DNA from: JAJKJG01 sp036386395
Lineage (GTDB): Bacteria; Pseudomonadota; Alphaproteobacteria; Rhizobiales; Beijerinckiaceae
Reading direction: 5' to 3'
NCBI GenBank assembly: GCA_036386395.1
Contig: DASVVU010000191.1
Coordinates: forward strand, 1-26,828
Length of the DNA stretch: 26,828 nucleotides
Made by a program: the position numbers and the translations under genes. The number at the start of each line of letters is the position of its first letter. The first letter of the stretch is position 1. The notes beneath the pieces are model-generated. The model had not been told where the DNA came from. It was given only the letters and a program-made list of their open reading frames with translations, and did not search any database. Below, piece after piece: positions 8,387-16,341 of this stretch.

Positions 8387-9241
8387 CTATTGCGGTTTAG
8401 GGTTACGGAGCCGCTGACCGGACGCCGGGATCACTTGCGCGCCGTCCGCGGACCAGCGCGTTGCCTCGACCACGCTCGTGCCGATCATGGTGCGGATCGA
8501 GATGCGGAACGGCACGAGGACGCGGGCGCCCTCGACTGGGGCGAGCCAGACCGAGATGTCGCGGTTGTCCTGCATGAACTTGGTCGAAGGCCTGTGCATC
8601 CGGTGGCCGGCGATGGGCACGTAACGCACGTTGCAGACGAGGACGGGGCCGCTGTAGCCCGCCTTGTCGACGGTGCGGGTGCCGCCGTAGCTCAGCACCA
8701 CGTCGAAGCGGGTGCCGCCGTCGAAGACCGGGACCGTGCGGTTGCAGTTCGCCGGGTCGGTCAGCGGCCCGCGGGTCGCGGCCGGCGCAACGACCGCGCT
8801 CAGAGGGTCGATGATGGCGCGCTTGTGGATGTCGGCAAGCGGCACCCGGTCGGCCTTGTCCTCGAGCGGCGGGTCGATGTCGACCGCGACCGCATTGCCG
8901 GAGGCCAAGCCCATCCTGAGCGTCCGCTCGCCGGCGGAGGTGCGGGCCCGGGCCGCGAAGGCGGCGGGCGTCGGGCGCGGGCCGGAGACGGTGCCGGAGG
9001 CGGAGCCGCTGCCGTCGCCGCCGACGAGAGCACCGAAGCCCGAAAGGCGTCCTTTCAGGTCGAGCCGGTACTGAGCGCCTTCGAAGGTGCCTTTGAGCTC
9101 GCCCGAGCCGATCGGCAGGCCGGCGAGCCACAGGCCGTAATGGACCTCGAACCCGGCGGCCGACGCCGGCCCGGAAAGTCCGAAGAGCGCCGCAAGCACG
9201 CCTGCAAGCCCTGTGAGTCGCCTTGTCGTCGCAACCCGCAT
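8387..9241 (-). CDS. DUF3108 domain-containing periplasmic protein
   Basis: A 284-residue exported protein. I start at the ATG at 9241, where AAAGGG precedes at normal distance and a signal peptide follows (TRRLTGLAGVLAALFGL, cleavage near ASA-AG). The longer frame reaching 9457 runs back across the rpmB promoter and is not credible. The pattern FEVHYGLWLAGLPIGSGELK followed by beta-rich repeats, and the C-terminal KFMQDNRDISVWLAP and PFRISIRTMIGT, fit DUF3108, a beta-barrel-like family of unknown role in the cell envelope. Two cysteines (NCNRTVP and LVCNVRY) may pair. It is divergent from rpmB. Confidence 0.85.
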   Translation of the reverse strand: MRVATTRRLTGLAGVLAALFGLSGPASAAGFEVHYGLWLAGLPIGSGELKGTFEGAQYRLDLKGRLSGFGALVGGDGSGSASGTVSGPRPTPAAFAARARTSAGERTLRMGLASGNAVAVDIDPPLEDKADRVPLADIHKRAIIDPLSAVVAPAATRGPLTDPANCNRTVPVFDGGTRFDVVLSYGGTRTVDKAGYSGPVLVCNVRYVPIAGHRMHRPSTKFMQDNRDISVWLAPVEGARVLVPFRISIRTMIGTSVVEATRWSADGAQVIPASGQRLRNPKPQ

Positions 9242-9339
9242 CCGCGGCCCTTTCAGCCGAACAAGCCGTTGTCCCGCCCGAATCAGGACAAATCGTGACG
9301 GTCCGCCTCTTAAAAGCGAGCTTCGCCGGGCCCAAATTC

Positions 9340-9369
9340 TTGACTTGAGGCCCGCCTTCCCCCTATAGG
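9340..9369 (+). promoter_or_regulatory. Promoter of rpmB
   Basis: TTGACT at 9340-9345 is followed after 17 bases by CTATAG at 9363-9368 (or TATAGG at 9364-9369 with 18). This is the best promoter match in the neighbourhood, as expected for a ribosomal protein gene. The predicted leader is about 95 bases and holds a hairpin, GGATGGGC paired with GCCCGTCC (9409-9416 with 9421-9428). Confidence 0.65.
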
Positions 9370-9471
9370 GCTGCCTCTCCCAAGGACTTTCGGTGTCCGG
9401 TTCGCCGTGGATGGGCGTGTGCCCGTCCGCCACAACAGCAGCGGCCGCACCTTGCATTGAGGACTAGAACC

Positions 9472-9759
9472 ATGTCGCGCCGTTGCGAACTCACCGGCAA
9501 GGCGGTGCTCTCGGGCCACCTCGTGAGCCACTCGAACCGCAAGACCAAGCGCAAGTTCCTGCCGAACCTCGTGAACGTCACGCTCCAGTCGGACGCGCTC
9601 AACCGCTCCGTGCGCCTGCGCGTCTCGGCGAACGCGCTCCGCACCGTCGAGCACCGCGGCGGCCTCGACGCGTTCCTGGCCAAGGCTTCCGAGAGCGAGC
9701 TTTCCCCGACCGTGCGCGTGCTCAAGCGCGACCTCGAGAAGAAGCGCGCCGAGGCGTAA
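9472..9759 (+). CDS. rpmB: 50S ribosomal protein L28 (bL28)
   Basis: A 95-residue ribosomal protein of the large subunit. The N-terminus SRRCELTGKAVLSGHLVSHS is the typical bL28 opening, followed by NRKTKRKFLPNLVNV and the LRVSANALRTVEHRGGLDAF region. The length matches alphaproteobacterial L28. The start at 9472 is preceded by TTGAGGACTAG, a good ribosome site. It is monocistronic here: promoter at 9340-9369, intrinsic terminator at 9781-9805. Confidence 0.98.
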   Translation: MSRRCELTGKAVLSGHLVSHSNRKTKRKFLPNLVNVTLQSDALNRSVRLRVSANALRTVEHRGGLDAFLAKASESELSPTVRVLKRDLEKKRAEA

Positions 9760-9780
9760 GCTTTCAGTTCCGAGTGTTCA

Positions 9781-9805
9781 ACGGGCGGCTTCGGCCGCCC
9801 GTTTT
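9781..9805 (+). terminator. Intrinsic terminator after rpmB
   Basis: A perfect nine-base-pair stem, ACGGGCGGC (9781-9789) with GCCGCCCGT (9794-9802), closes a TTCG loop and runs into a short T tract. It lies 21 bases after the rpmB stop and 7 bases before the convergent cobT stop. The T tract is short, so efficiency may be moderate. Confidence 0.85.
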
Positions 9806-9811
9806 GCTGTC

Positions 9812-11722
9812 TCAAGTCCGCGCGACCGCCCGGCGTGGGGCGGGCTGGCGCGGCGGCGGGGCCGGCGCGGCGTCCTCCTCGAACAGCTCGGCGAGCTTCT
9901 CGGTCATGGCGCCGCCGAGCTCCTCGGCGTCGACGATCGTCACCGCGCGGCGGTAGTAGCGCGTCACGTCATGGCCGATGCCGATGGCGATGAGCTCGAC
10001 CGGCGAGCGGGTCTCGATGTCCTCGATGACGTAGCGCAGGTGCCGCTCGAGGTAATTGCCGGGGTTGACCGACAGGGTCGAGTCGTCGACCGGCGCCCCG
10101 TCCGAGATCACCATCAGGATGCGACGCTGCTCGGGACGCCCCAAGAGGCGCTTGTGCGCCCAGTCGAGGGCCTCGCCGTCGATGTTCTCCTTCAGCAGCC
10201 CCTCGCGCATCATCAGGCCGAGGTTCTTCCGCGCGCGGCGCCAGGGCGCGTCGGCCGGCTTGTAGACGATGTGGCGGAGATCGTTGAGGCGGCCGGGGTT
10301 CGGCGGCTTGCCGGATTGCAGCCACGTCTCTCGCGACTGCCCGCCCTTCCAGGCCCGGGTCGTGAAGCCGAGGATCTCGACCTTGACTCCGCAGCGCTCC
10401 AGCGTGCGGGCCAAAATATCGGCGCAGGTCGCCGCGACGGTGATCGGGCGCCCGCGCATCGACCCTGAATTGTCGAGGAGCAGCGTGACCACGGTGTCCC
10501 GAAAATTCGTGTCCTTCTCCTGCTTGAAAGAGAGGGGCTGGTAGGGATCGATGACGATGCGGGGCAAGCGCGCCGGATCGAGCATGCCTTCCTCCAGGTC
10601 GAACTCCCAGGCCCGGTTCTGCTGCGCGAGGAGCCGCCGCTGGAGGCGGTTCGCGAGGCGCCCGACGACGCCCTGGAGGTGGGCAAGCTGCTTGTCGAGG
10701 TAGGCGCGCAAGCGCGACAGCTCGTCCGGGTCGCACAGGTCCTCGGCGTGGACGACCTCGTCGAACTTCTGGGTGAAGGCGCGGTAGTCCGGACCGCGGG
10801 GCTCGTTGCGCCCGGTGGCCGGCGGGCGCCAGCTCTCGGACGCCTCCTCCGAATCCGCCTCGTCGGCGTCATCCGGCAGCTCGCCCGAGGGGGCGTCGGC
10901 GGCTTCCTGGGCGCCTTCCTCCAGGTCGTCCGAGGCCTCGTCCGAGATGTCGACCTCGGCGCGCTCGCCGTTGGCCTCTTCGTCGGCGTCGCCCTCGCTC
11001 TGGTCGCGGTCCTCGGAGGATTCGTTCTCGTCCTCGTTCTCCTCGTCGTCCTGGTCGAGCATGGCCTCGTCGGACATGTCGAGGGACGACAAAAGCTCGC
11101 GCACCGAGCGGCCGAAGGCGCGCTGGTTCTCGATCGAGCCGAGGAGGCCGTCGAGGTCGCGCCCCGCCCGCTCCTCGATGAAGTCGCGCCACAGCTCCAC
11201 GATCTTCTGGGCCGCCGGAGGCGCTTTCAGGCCCGTGAGGCGCTCGCGGACCATGAGAGCGACGGCGTCCTCGATCGGGGCGTCGGCCCGGTCGGTGATG
11301 TCCTCGTACTTGCCGCCGCGGTGATAGCGGTCCTCGAGCATGGCCGAGAGGTTGTCGGCGACGCCCGACATGCGCCGTGAGCCGATCGCCTCGACCCGGG
11401 CCTGCTCGACGGCGTCGAACACGGCGCGGGCGGCCTGCGCTTCCGGCGCCAGGCGGCGGTGGATCGCGGCGTCGTGGCAGGCGAGCCGGAGCGCCATCGA
11501 GTCGGCGTGACCGCGCACGATCGCGACGTCCTGCCGGTTGAGCTTGCGCGGCGGCTCGGGCAGGCGCGCCTTGTCGGCCATGAGGATCGGCCGGTCGGAG
11601 GCGAAGGTGACCTCGAGGTCGGGCTTCCTGGCGATCGCCCTGAGGCACCCCGCGACCGACCGCTTCAGCGGCTCCGTCGGCGCTTCCTTCTTCTCGCCGG
11701 GTTTGCGGTTGGAGATGGACAC
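9812..11722 (-). CDS. cobT: Cobaltochelatase subunit CobT (aerobic cobalamin pathway)
   Basis: A 636-residue partner of the AAA+ subunit CobS; with CobN they insert cobalt into hydrogenobyrinic acid a,c-diamide using ATP. An N-terminal domain (about 1-210) is followed by a long acidic linker (about 215-300, dense in Glu, Asp and Ser), then a C-terminal von Willebrand A domain. The metal-binding motif DNSGS has Asp417, Ser419 and Ser421, within TLLLDNSGSMRGRPI. This matches the CobT family in order and length. The start is a GTG at 11722 reading MSISNRKPGEKK; the ribosome site is weak. The DUF29 gene ends nine bases upstream, so translation may depend on it. This CobT is not the nicotinate-nucleotide phosphoribosyltransferase also called CobT in enteric bacteria. 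Confidence 0.95.
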   Translation of the reverse strand: MSISNRKPGEKKEAPTEPLKRSVAGCLRAIARKPDLEVTFASDRPILMADKARLPEPPRKLNRQDVAIVRGHADSMALRLACHDAAIHRRLAPEAQAARAVFDAVEQARVEAIGSRRMSGVADNLSAMLEDRYHRGGKYEDITDRADAPIEDAVALMVRERLTGLKAPPAAQKIVELWRDFIEERAGRDLDGLLGSIENQRAFGRSVRELLSSLDMSDEAMLDQDDEENEDENESSEDRDQSEGDADEEANGERAEVDISDEASDDLEEGAQEAADAPSGELPDDADEADSEEASESWRPPATGRNEPRGPDYRAFTQKFDEVVHAEDLCDPDELSRLRAYLDKQLAHLQGVVGRLANRLQRRLLAQQNRAWEFDLEEGMLDPARLPRIVIDPYQPLSFKQEKDTNFRDTVVTLLLDNSGSMRGRPITVAATCADILARTLERCGVKVEILGFTTRAWKGGQSRETWLQSGKPPNPGRLNDLRHIVYKPADAPWRRARKNLGLMMREGLLKENIDGEALDWAHKRLLGRPEQRRILMVISDGAPVDDSTLSVNPGNYLERHLRYVIEDIETRSPVELIAIGIGHDVTRYYRRAVTIVDAEELGGAMTEKLAELFEEDAAPAPPPRQPAPRRAVART

Positions 11723-11731
11723 GGGTTTTCT

Positions 11732-12217
11732 TTACGGTCGGTTGGATATGAACTCGCGGTGCATGATCGCGTCCCAATCATAGGGGCAGGACACCGGAAG
11801 CGTTTTCACGTCGACCTTCATCTCGCGAGCAGCGCGTACGCGCCCTAGCCGGAAACCGTCTTCGACAGCTTCGGCGAGGCGCGATTTCAGCCCTGGATTC
11901 TTGCGTAGTTGCATGGCCGCCCGCAGCCTGTGCTCCTCGATGGTGAGGCTCCAGCTACGGCTCCGTCGCCCGGGCTGATGATCCCACTTGAGCATGTGCA
12001 TCAGCAGCACTTCGAGCGCGCTCTCAAGGCGGTTGTACTGCTCCCCTCCCACGTCGCTCAGCTCCTCGGCCACGTTCTCGGCGTCAATCTCGTCGAGGCG
12101 TCCGGCGCGCAGGAGCGCGACCTGCTCCGATACCCAGGTGTAGGGGTCGTCCTCGTAACGGGTTCGCTTCGCCGGCTTGGTCTTGCCGGGCCGTTCCTTT
12201 GCAATCGGATCGGCCAT
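11732..12217 (-). CDS. DUF29 family protein lying between cobS and cobT
   Basis: A 161-residue protein with the DUF29 signature: YTWVSEQVALLRAGRLDEID, then NVAEELSDVGGEQYNRLES, LLMHMLKWDHQP and an arginine-rich helix ending near HREFISNRP. DUF29 proteins are all-helical, of unknown function, common in cyanobacteria and proteobacteria and often in mobile surroundings. The ATG at 12217 is preferred over 12223 because GGGAGGG sits at proper distance from it. The gene fits tightly between cobS (16 bases upstream) and cobT (nine bases downstream). Its third codon positions are visibly less GC-rich than in the flanking genes (for example around 11740-11960), suggesting later insertion into a cobS-cobT operon. 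Confidence 0.85.
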   Translation of the reverse strand: MADPIAKERPGKTKPAKRTRYEDDPYTWVSEQVALLRAGRLDEIDAENVAEELSDVGGEQYNRLESALEVLLMHMLKWDHQPGRRSRSWSLTIEEHRLRAAMQLRKNPGLKSRLAEAVEDGFRLGRVRAAREMKVDVKTLPVSCPYDWDAIMHREFISNRP

Positions 12218-12233
12218 CCTCATCCCTCCCGGC

Positions 12234-13220
12234 TCAGCTCAGCGCCACGTTGACGGCGCTCTCCGGCAGCTCCTTGCCGAAGGAGCGCTGGTAGAACTCG
12301 GCGACGAGAGCGCGCTCGAGCTCGTCGCACTTGTTGAGGAAGGTGACCCGGAAGGCGAAGCCGATGTCGTTGAAGATGTCGGCGTTCTCGGCCCAGGTGA
12401 TGACGGTGCGCGGGCTCATCACCGTCGAGAGGTCGCCGTTGATGAAGGCGTTGCGGGTGAGGTCCGCGACCCGCACCATGCGGTTGACGATGTCGCGCCC
12501 CTCGGGCGTGCGGTAGTGCGTCGCCTTCGACAGGACGATGTCGACCTCCTTGTCGTGCGGCAGGTAGTTGAGCGTGGTCACGATCGACCAGCGGTCCATC
12601 TGGCCCTGGTTGATCTGCTGCGTGCCGTGATAGAGGCCGGAGGTGTCGCCGAGGCCGACCGTGTTCGCCGTCGCGAAGAGCCGGAACGCGGGGTGCGGCC
12701 GGATCACCCGGCGCTGGTCGAGGAGGGTGAGCCGCCCCGACACCTCGAGCACCCGCTGGATCACGAACATCACGTCCGGGCGCCCGGCGTCATACTCGTC
12801 GAAGCACAGGGCGACGTTGTTCTGCAGCGCCCAGGGCAGGATGCCGTCCTTGAACTCGGTCACCTGCTTGCCGTCCTGCAGCACGATCGCGTCCTTGCCG
12901 ACGAGGTCGATGCGCGAGACGTGGCTGTCGAGGTTGATGCGCACGCAGGGCCAGTTGAGGCGCGCCGCCACCTGCTCGACGTGGGTCGACTTGCCGGTGC
13001 CGTGGTAGCCCGTGATCATGACGCGCCGGTTGCGGGCGAAGCCCGCCAGGATCGCCATCGTGGTCTCGCGGTCGAAGATGTAGTCCGGATCGAGGTCCGG
13101 CACGTGCTCCTCGGGCTGCGAGTAGGCGGGCACCTCCAGGTCCGTGTCGATGCCGAACACCTGGCGGACGGAGATCTTCATGTCCGGCAGGGCGGACGCG
13201 GTCTCGGATGTGGCCAACAT
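12234..13220 (-). CDS. cobS: Cobaltochelatase AAA+ ATPase subunit CobS
   Basis: A 328-residue AAA+ ATPase that powers cobalt insertion with CobT and CobN. The Walker A motif GYHGTGKST is at residues 71-79, the Walker B VALCFDE at about 136-142, and a sensor Asn in FATANTVG near 186. The N-terminal region ISVRQVFGIDTDLEVPA and the C-terminal VTFLNKCDELER segment are typical of CobS, and length matches the family. The ATG at 13220 is preceded by AAGAGGC. It is the first cob gene of a minus-strand unit cobS - DUF29 - cobT; the J-domain gene ends 141 bases upstream. No cobalamin riboswitch was seen in that gap. Confidence 0.97.
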   Translation of the reverse strand: MLATSETASALPDMKISVRQVFGIDTDLEVPAYSQPEEHVPDLDPDYIFDRETTMAILAGFARNRRVMITGYHGTGKSTHVEQVAARLNWPCVRINLDSHVSRIDLVGKDAIVLQDGKQVTEFKDGILPWALQNNVALCFDEYDAGRPDVMFVIQRVLEVSGRLTLLDQRRVIRPHPAFRLFATANTVGLGDTSGLYHGTQQINQGQMDRWSIVTTLNYLPHDKEVDIVLSKATHYRTPEGRDIVNRMVRVADLTRNAFINGDLSTVMSPRTVITWAENADIFNDIGFAFRVTFLNKCDELERALVAEFYQRSFGKELPESAVNVALS

Positions 13221-13361
13221 TGAAGCCTCTTCGGGGGCGCCCGAGCGCCCCGATCATATGGCGGGCTATCCGCCCGCGCGTGGTCTTTCCTTAGCGTCGG
13301 GTCGGGCCCGGCGCAATTTCGCCGGTGGCACAACGCCCCTGCGCCAGGCGGGGTTCTGCCT

Positions 13362-13988
13362 TCAGCAGAGACCCGCGCTCTTGAGCGTGTCGTGGGCTCG
13401 GATGATGTCGCGCAGGCGGTCCTCGAAGGAGCGGTCGCCGCCGTGGGCGTCGGGGTGGAAGCGCTTCACGAGGGCCTTGTACTGCGCCTTAATCGTCGCC
13501 CGGGTCGCGGTCTCGTCGAGACCTAGCGTATCGAGGGCGCGCTGCACGACGCCGCTGTAGCGCCGCTTCGGCGGCTCGGCCTTGGGGCGCTTGCCCCTGC
13601 CCTGCGGCTTGAAGCCCTCGCCGCGCAGGATGCCGAGGGGATCGAAATAGGCCCAGTCCCGGCTCGGCGCCTCGCCGTCGGCGGTCTTGGCGGCGGCGTT
13701 GACGCCCATCGGGAAGGTCGGGCGGTGGCCGATGACGGCGTCCTTCTGGTAGGCCTGGACGGCGTCGTCCGACATGCCGGCGAAGTAGTTGTAGGAGGCG
13801 TTGTACTCGCGCACGTGCTCGAGGCAGAAGCGCCAGTACTGGCCCTCCCGCCCCCGCCCCTTGGGGGCCCGGTGCGCGCCGGGAAGGCCGCAGCCGATCT
13901 TGTCGCACGCGGGCTCGGCCGTCTCCCGCGGCTCGTCGCAGGTCGGCTTGATCCGGATGCGGTCGAAGAGGGGCGAGTTGAGGTCCAT
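13362..13988 (-). CDS. J-domain (DnaJ-like) protein with an N-terminal Cys/His cluster
   Basis: A 208-residue protein with a C-terminal J domain (about 150-205): LDTLGLDETATRATIKAQYK, then the HPD motif at 178-180 that stimulates DnaK-type ATPases, and EDRLRDIIRAHDTLK. The N-terminal part contains Cys17, Cys28, Cys33, His39, Cys55 and His58 (ACDKIGCGLPGAH and FCLEHV), which could bind zinc. It lacks the G/F and CXXCXGXG repeats of true DnaJ, so it is a specialised co-chaperone. The family is widespread in Rhizobiales next to cobS and bolA. A start at 13988 leaves no visible ribosome site; see the possible leaderless promoter. Confidence 0.88.
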   Translation of the reverse strand: MDLNSPLFDRIRIKPTCDEPRETAEPACDKIGCGLPGAHRAPKGRGREGQYWRFCLEHVREYNASYNYFAGMSDDAVQAYQKDAVIGHRPTFPMGVNAAAKTADGEAPSRDWAYFDPLGILRGEGFKPQGRGKRPKAEPPKRRYSGVVQRALDTLGLDETATRATIKAQYKALVKRFHPDAHGGDRSFEDRLRDIIRAHDTLKSAGLC

Positions 13989-13996
13989 CGAATTCG

Positions 13997-14025
13997 ATTA
14001 TGAGGGCGTTCGTCCGGAGGGCCAA
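13997..14025 (-). promoter_or_regulatory. Possible promoter of the J-domain gene, giving an almost leaderless mRNA
   Basis: Read on the minus strand, TTGGCC (14025-14020) and CATAAT (14002-13997) are 17 bases apart. Transcription would start about at 13990, only a base or two before the ATG at 13988. No Shine-Dalgarno lies upstream, which agrees with a leaderless message. The -35 match is only fair. Confidence 0.35.
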
Positions 14026-14075
14026 GGTCTTGACAAACGCGAATCCGCGAACGCCCTGGTGCGACCAAAGCCCGA

Positions 14076-14357
14076 ATGAGTTTTCTCGATATGAGCCTTA
14101 AGGACTGGATAACCGAAACGCTCCGGGAGCGCCTCGATCCGACCCGCCTCGCGGTCGAGGACGAGTCCCATCTCCACGCCGGCCACGCCGGCTGGCGCGA
14201 AACTGGCGAGACTCACTTCCGCATCGATGTGGTGTCTCGGGCCTTCGAAGGGAAGACCCGCGTCGAGCGCCACCGCATCGTCAACGCCGCTCTCGTCGGC
14301 GCCTTCGAGCGGGGGCTGCACGCGCTGGCGATCCAGGCCAAGGCGCCAGGGGAGTAA
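14076..14357 (+). CDS. BolA family protein
   Basis: A 93-residue protein with the BolA fold signature: ITETLRERLDPTRLAVEDES, then HLHAGHAG, HFRIDVVSRAFEGKTRVERHR and LVGAFERGLHALAIQAKAP. The conserved His of HAGH is a known Fe-S ligand in BolA-glutaredoxin complexes. Proteins of this type act in iron-sulfur trafficking or as DNA-binding regulators; which applies here cannot be read from the sequence. The start at 14076 is the first ATG; Met6 at 14091 is equally possible and would begin MSLKDW. A TTGACA lies at 14030-14035 but has no good -10 partner. Divergent from the J-domain gene, a common pairing. Confidence 0.92.
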   Translation: MSFLDMSLKDWITETLRERLDPTRLAVEDESHLHAGHAGWRETGETHFRIDVVSRAFEGKTRVERHRIVNAALVGAFERGLHALAIQAKAPGE

Positions 14358-14378
14358 GCTTCGCCGTCGCGCGCCGCG

Positions 14379-15215
14379 TTACGGGCGCGCCGCGATCAGG
14401 AGGCCGAGATAGGCCGCGATCTCGGCGAGCTGCTGCACCGCGCCGCCGACGTCCCCGGTCTGGCCGCCGATGAGCCGTCGGGCAAGCCGAGTCATCATGA
14501 ACGCGACGCCAGTCGCGAGGAGGAACGCGAGGGCGACCCCGAGGAAGGGGAGGAGGCTCGCCAGCGCCGCCGCGAGCCCCATTGCGGCGCAGATCACCCA
14601 GGCCTGGGCCACGATCCCGCCGTCCGGACGCCCGACCGCGTAAGACGAGCCGGCCATGCGGGCCGGCGGCAGGAGGATCATCAGAATCAGCCCGGCGCTG
14701 CGCGACAGGGCGGCCGTAAGCACGACCGCGGCGGCCGCCCCGGACGGGCCGGCCCGCACGACCAGCTCAGCCAAAGCCGCGATCCTTAGAACGTAGGCCA
14801 GGACCAGCGCTGCCCCGCCGTAGGAGCCGATGCGGCTGTCCCGCATGATCTCGAGCCGCCGCTCCGGGGTCGAGCCGCCGAAAAGCCCGTCCGCCGCGTC
14901 GGCGAGTCCGTCCTCGTGGAAGGCGCCCGTGGCGAGGGTCAGGCCCGCGACCGTCAGGGCCGCGGTCAGGAAGGCGCCGAGCCCGAGGAGGTGCGCCGCC
15001 CCGAGCACGGCGGCGCCGCACAGGCCGATGACCGCGCCCGCAACCGGCACGACCCGCGGCATGGTCGCGAAGTCCGGCGGCCCGTGCGGGTCGCGCTCCC
15101 ACGCCGGCTCCGGCACCGGCAGGCGGGAGTAGAACCGCAGGCACTTCAGCACGTCGGCGAGATACGCCCGCGCACCTTCGCGCCAAGCCGACTCACCTTC
15201 CGGATCGCTCCACAT
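14379..15215 (-). CDS. cobV: Adenosylcobinamide-GDP ribazoletransferase (cobalamin-5'-phosphate synthase)
   Basis: A 278-residue integral membrane enzyme that joins adenosylcobinamide-GDP with alpha-ribazole (or its phosphate) in the last steps of cobalamin synthesis. The signature FHEDGLADAADGLFGG is present near residues 98-113, followed by RLEIMRDSRIGSYG, both diagnostic for CobV (called CobS in enterics). At least five hydrophobic segments follow, as expected. The ATG at 15215 is divergent from cobU with 75 bases between starts, so the two lower-ligand genes could share a control region; no riboswitch fits in that space. Confidence 0.95.
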   Translation of the reverse strand: MWSDPEGESAWREGARAYLADVLKCLRFYSRLPVPEPAWERDPHGPPDFATMPRVVPVAGAVIGLCGAAVLGAAHLLGLGAFLTAALTVAGLTLATGAFHEDGLADAADGLFGGSTPERRLEIMRDSRIGSYGGAALVLAYVLRIAALAELVVRAGPSGAAAAVVLTAALSRSAGLILMILLPPARMAGSSYAVGRPDGGIVAQAWVICAAMGLAAALASLLPFLGVALAFLLATGVAFMMTRLARRLIGGQTGDVGGAVQQLAEIAAYLGLLIAARP

Positions 15216-15290
15216 CGCCGCTTCACCCCACGGGCCCCGCCGCTTATAGACGCGCCGCGGCCTTCCGTCCGCGCCAACACCGAGGCCCCG

Positions 15291-16325
15291 ATGACCCTTG
15301 AGGCGGGCGGCGCGCCGTTCGAGGACGTGCGCCGGCTGATCGCCATGATGCCGGGGCCGGACGAGGCCGCGGTCGCGGCTGTGCGGGCGCGGGAGCTAAC
15401 GCTCACCAAGCCCGCCGGCAGCCTCGGCCGCCTCGAATGGCTCGCCGAGTGGCTCGCGGCCTGGCAGGGCAAGGCGCCGCCGACGGTCGAGCGCCCGCTC
15501 GTCGCCGTCTTCGCGGCAAGCCACGGGGTCGCGGCGCGGGGCGTCTCGGCCTATCCGCCGGAAGTGAACCGGCAGATGCTGGAGAACTTCGCGGCGGGCG
15601 GGGCCGCCATCAACCAGATCTGCGCAACTTTGAGCCTCGGCTTCAAGGTCTTCGACCTCGCCCTCGACCTGCCGACCGCCGACATCGTGGCGGACGCCGC
15701 CATGAACGAGCGCGCCTGCGTCGCCACCATGGCCTTTGGCATGGAGGCCGTCGCTGGCGGGACCGATCTCCTCGCCGTCGGCGAGATGGGAATCGGCAAC
15801 ACCACCGTTGCGGCGGCGATCTACGCGGCGCTTTACGGCGGCGCGCCCGCCGATTGGGTCGGCCGCGGCACCGGCGTCGATGACGCCGGATACGCCCGCA
15901 AGGTCGCGGCCGTGGAGGGTGCGCTCGCGCGCCAGGCCGGGCACCTCGACGATCCGCTTGAGGTGCTGCGCCGGCTCGGCGGGCGCGACGTCGCGGCGAT
16001 CGCCGGCGCGATCCTCGCGGCGCGGCTCCAGCGCATCCCCGTCGTCCTCGACGGCTACGTCGCGACCGCCGCGGCGGCCGTCCTGCACGCCCTCGATCGG
16101 TCCGCCCTCGACCACTGCGTCGCCGGCCACCTCTCGGCCGAGGGCGCCCACCAGGAGGTGCTGGAGCGTCTCGGAAAAATCCCGCTGCTGGCGCTCGGGA
16201 TGCGCCTCGGCGAGGGCTCGGGCGCGGCGCTTACCGTCAGCCTGATCCGTGCCGCCGCTGCGTGCCATGCCGGCATGGCGACTTTCAAGCAGGCAGGGGT
16301 GGCGGGAAAGATTGAGCCGTTCTGA
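15291..16325 (+). CDS. cobU: Nicotinate-nucleotide--dimethylbenzimidazole phosphoribosyltransferase
   Basis: A 344-residue cytoplasmic enzyme making alpha-ribazole 5'-phosphate, the lower ligand precursor used by CobV. Family motifs: LTKPAGSLGRLEWLAEWLA near residue 37, VFAASHGVAARGVSAYP, GEMGIGNTT near 165, and RLGEGSGAAL near the end, where Glu308 matches the catalytic glutamate. The ATG at 15291 is the first good start in the frame; the longer frame upstream runs through cobV in antisense. Named CobU in Pseudomonas denitrificans usage and CobT in enterics. Convergent with the thioesterase gene, 16 bases apart. Confidence 0.96.
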   Translation: MTLEAGGAPFEDVRRLIAMMPGPDEAAVAAVRARELTLTKPAGSLGRLEWLAEWLAAWQGKAPPTVERPLVAVFAASHGVAARGVSAYPPEVNRQMLENFAAGGAAINQICATLSLGFKVFDLALDLPTADIVADAAMNERACVATMAFGMEAVAGGTDLLAVGEMGIGNTTVAAAIYAALYGGAPADWVGRGTGVDDAGYARKVAAVEGALARQAGHLDDPLEVLRRLGGRDVAAIAGAILAARLQRIPVVLDGYVATAAAAVLHALDRSALDHCVAGHLSAEGAHQEVLERLGKIPLLALGMRLGEGSGAALTVSLIRAAAACHAGMATFKQAGVAGKIEPF

Positions 16326-16341
16326 AGACTGTGCCCGGCGT

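Noticed and set aside
9242..9457. N-terminal extension of the DUF3108 gene back to 9457
   Set aside because: It crosses the rpmB promoter, and a signal peptide with a good ribosome site begins at 9241.
13221..13361. Cobalamin riboswitch upstream of cobS
   Set aside because: Several small GC hairpins occur but no B12-box-like conserved segment, and the gap is too short for a full riboswitch. The 75 bases between cobV and cobU also lack one.
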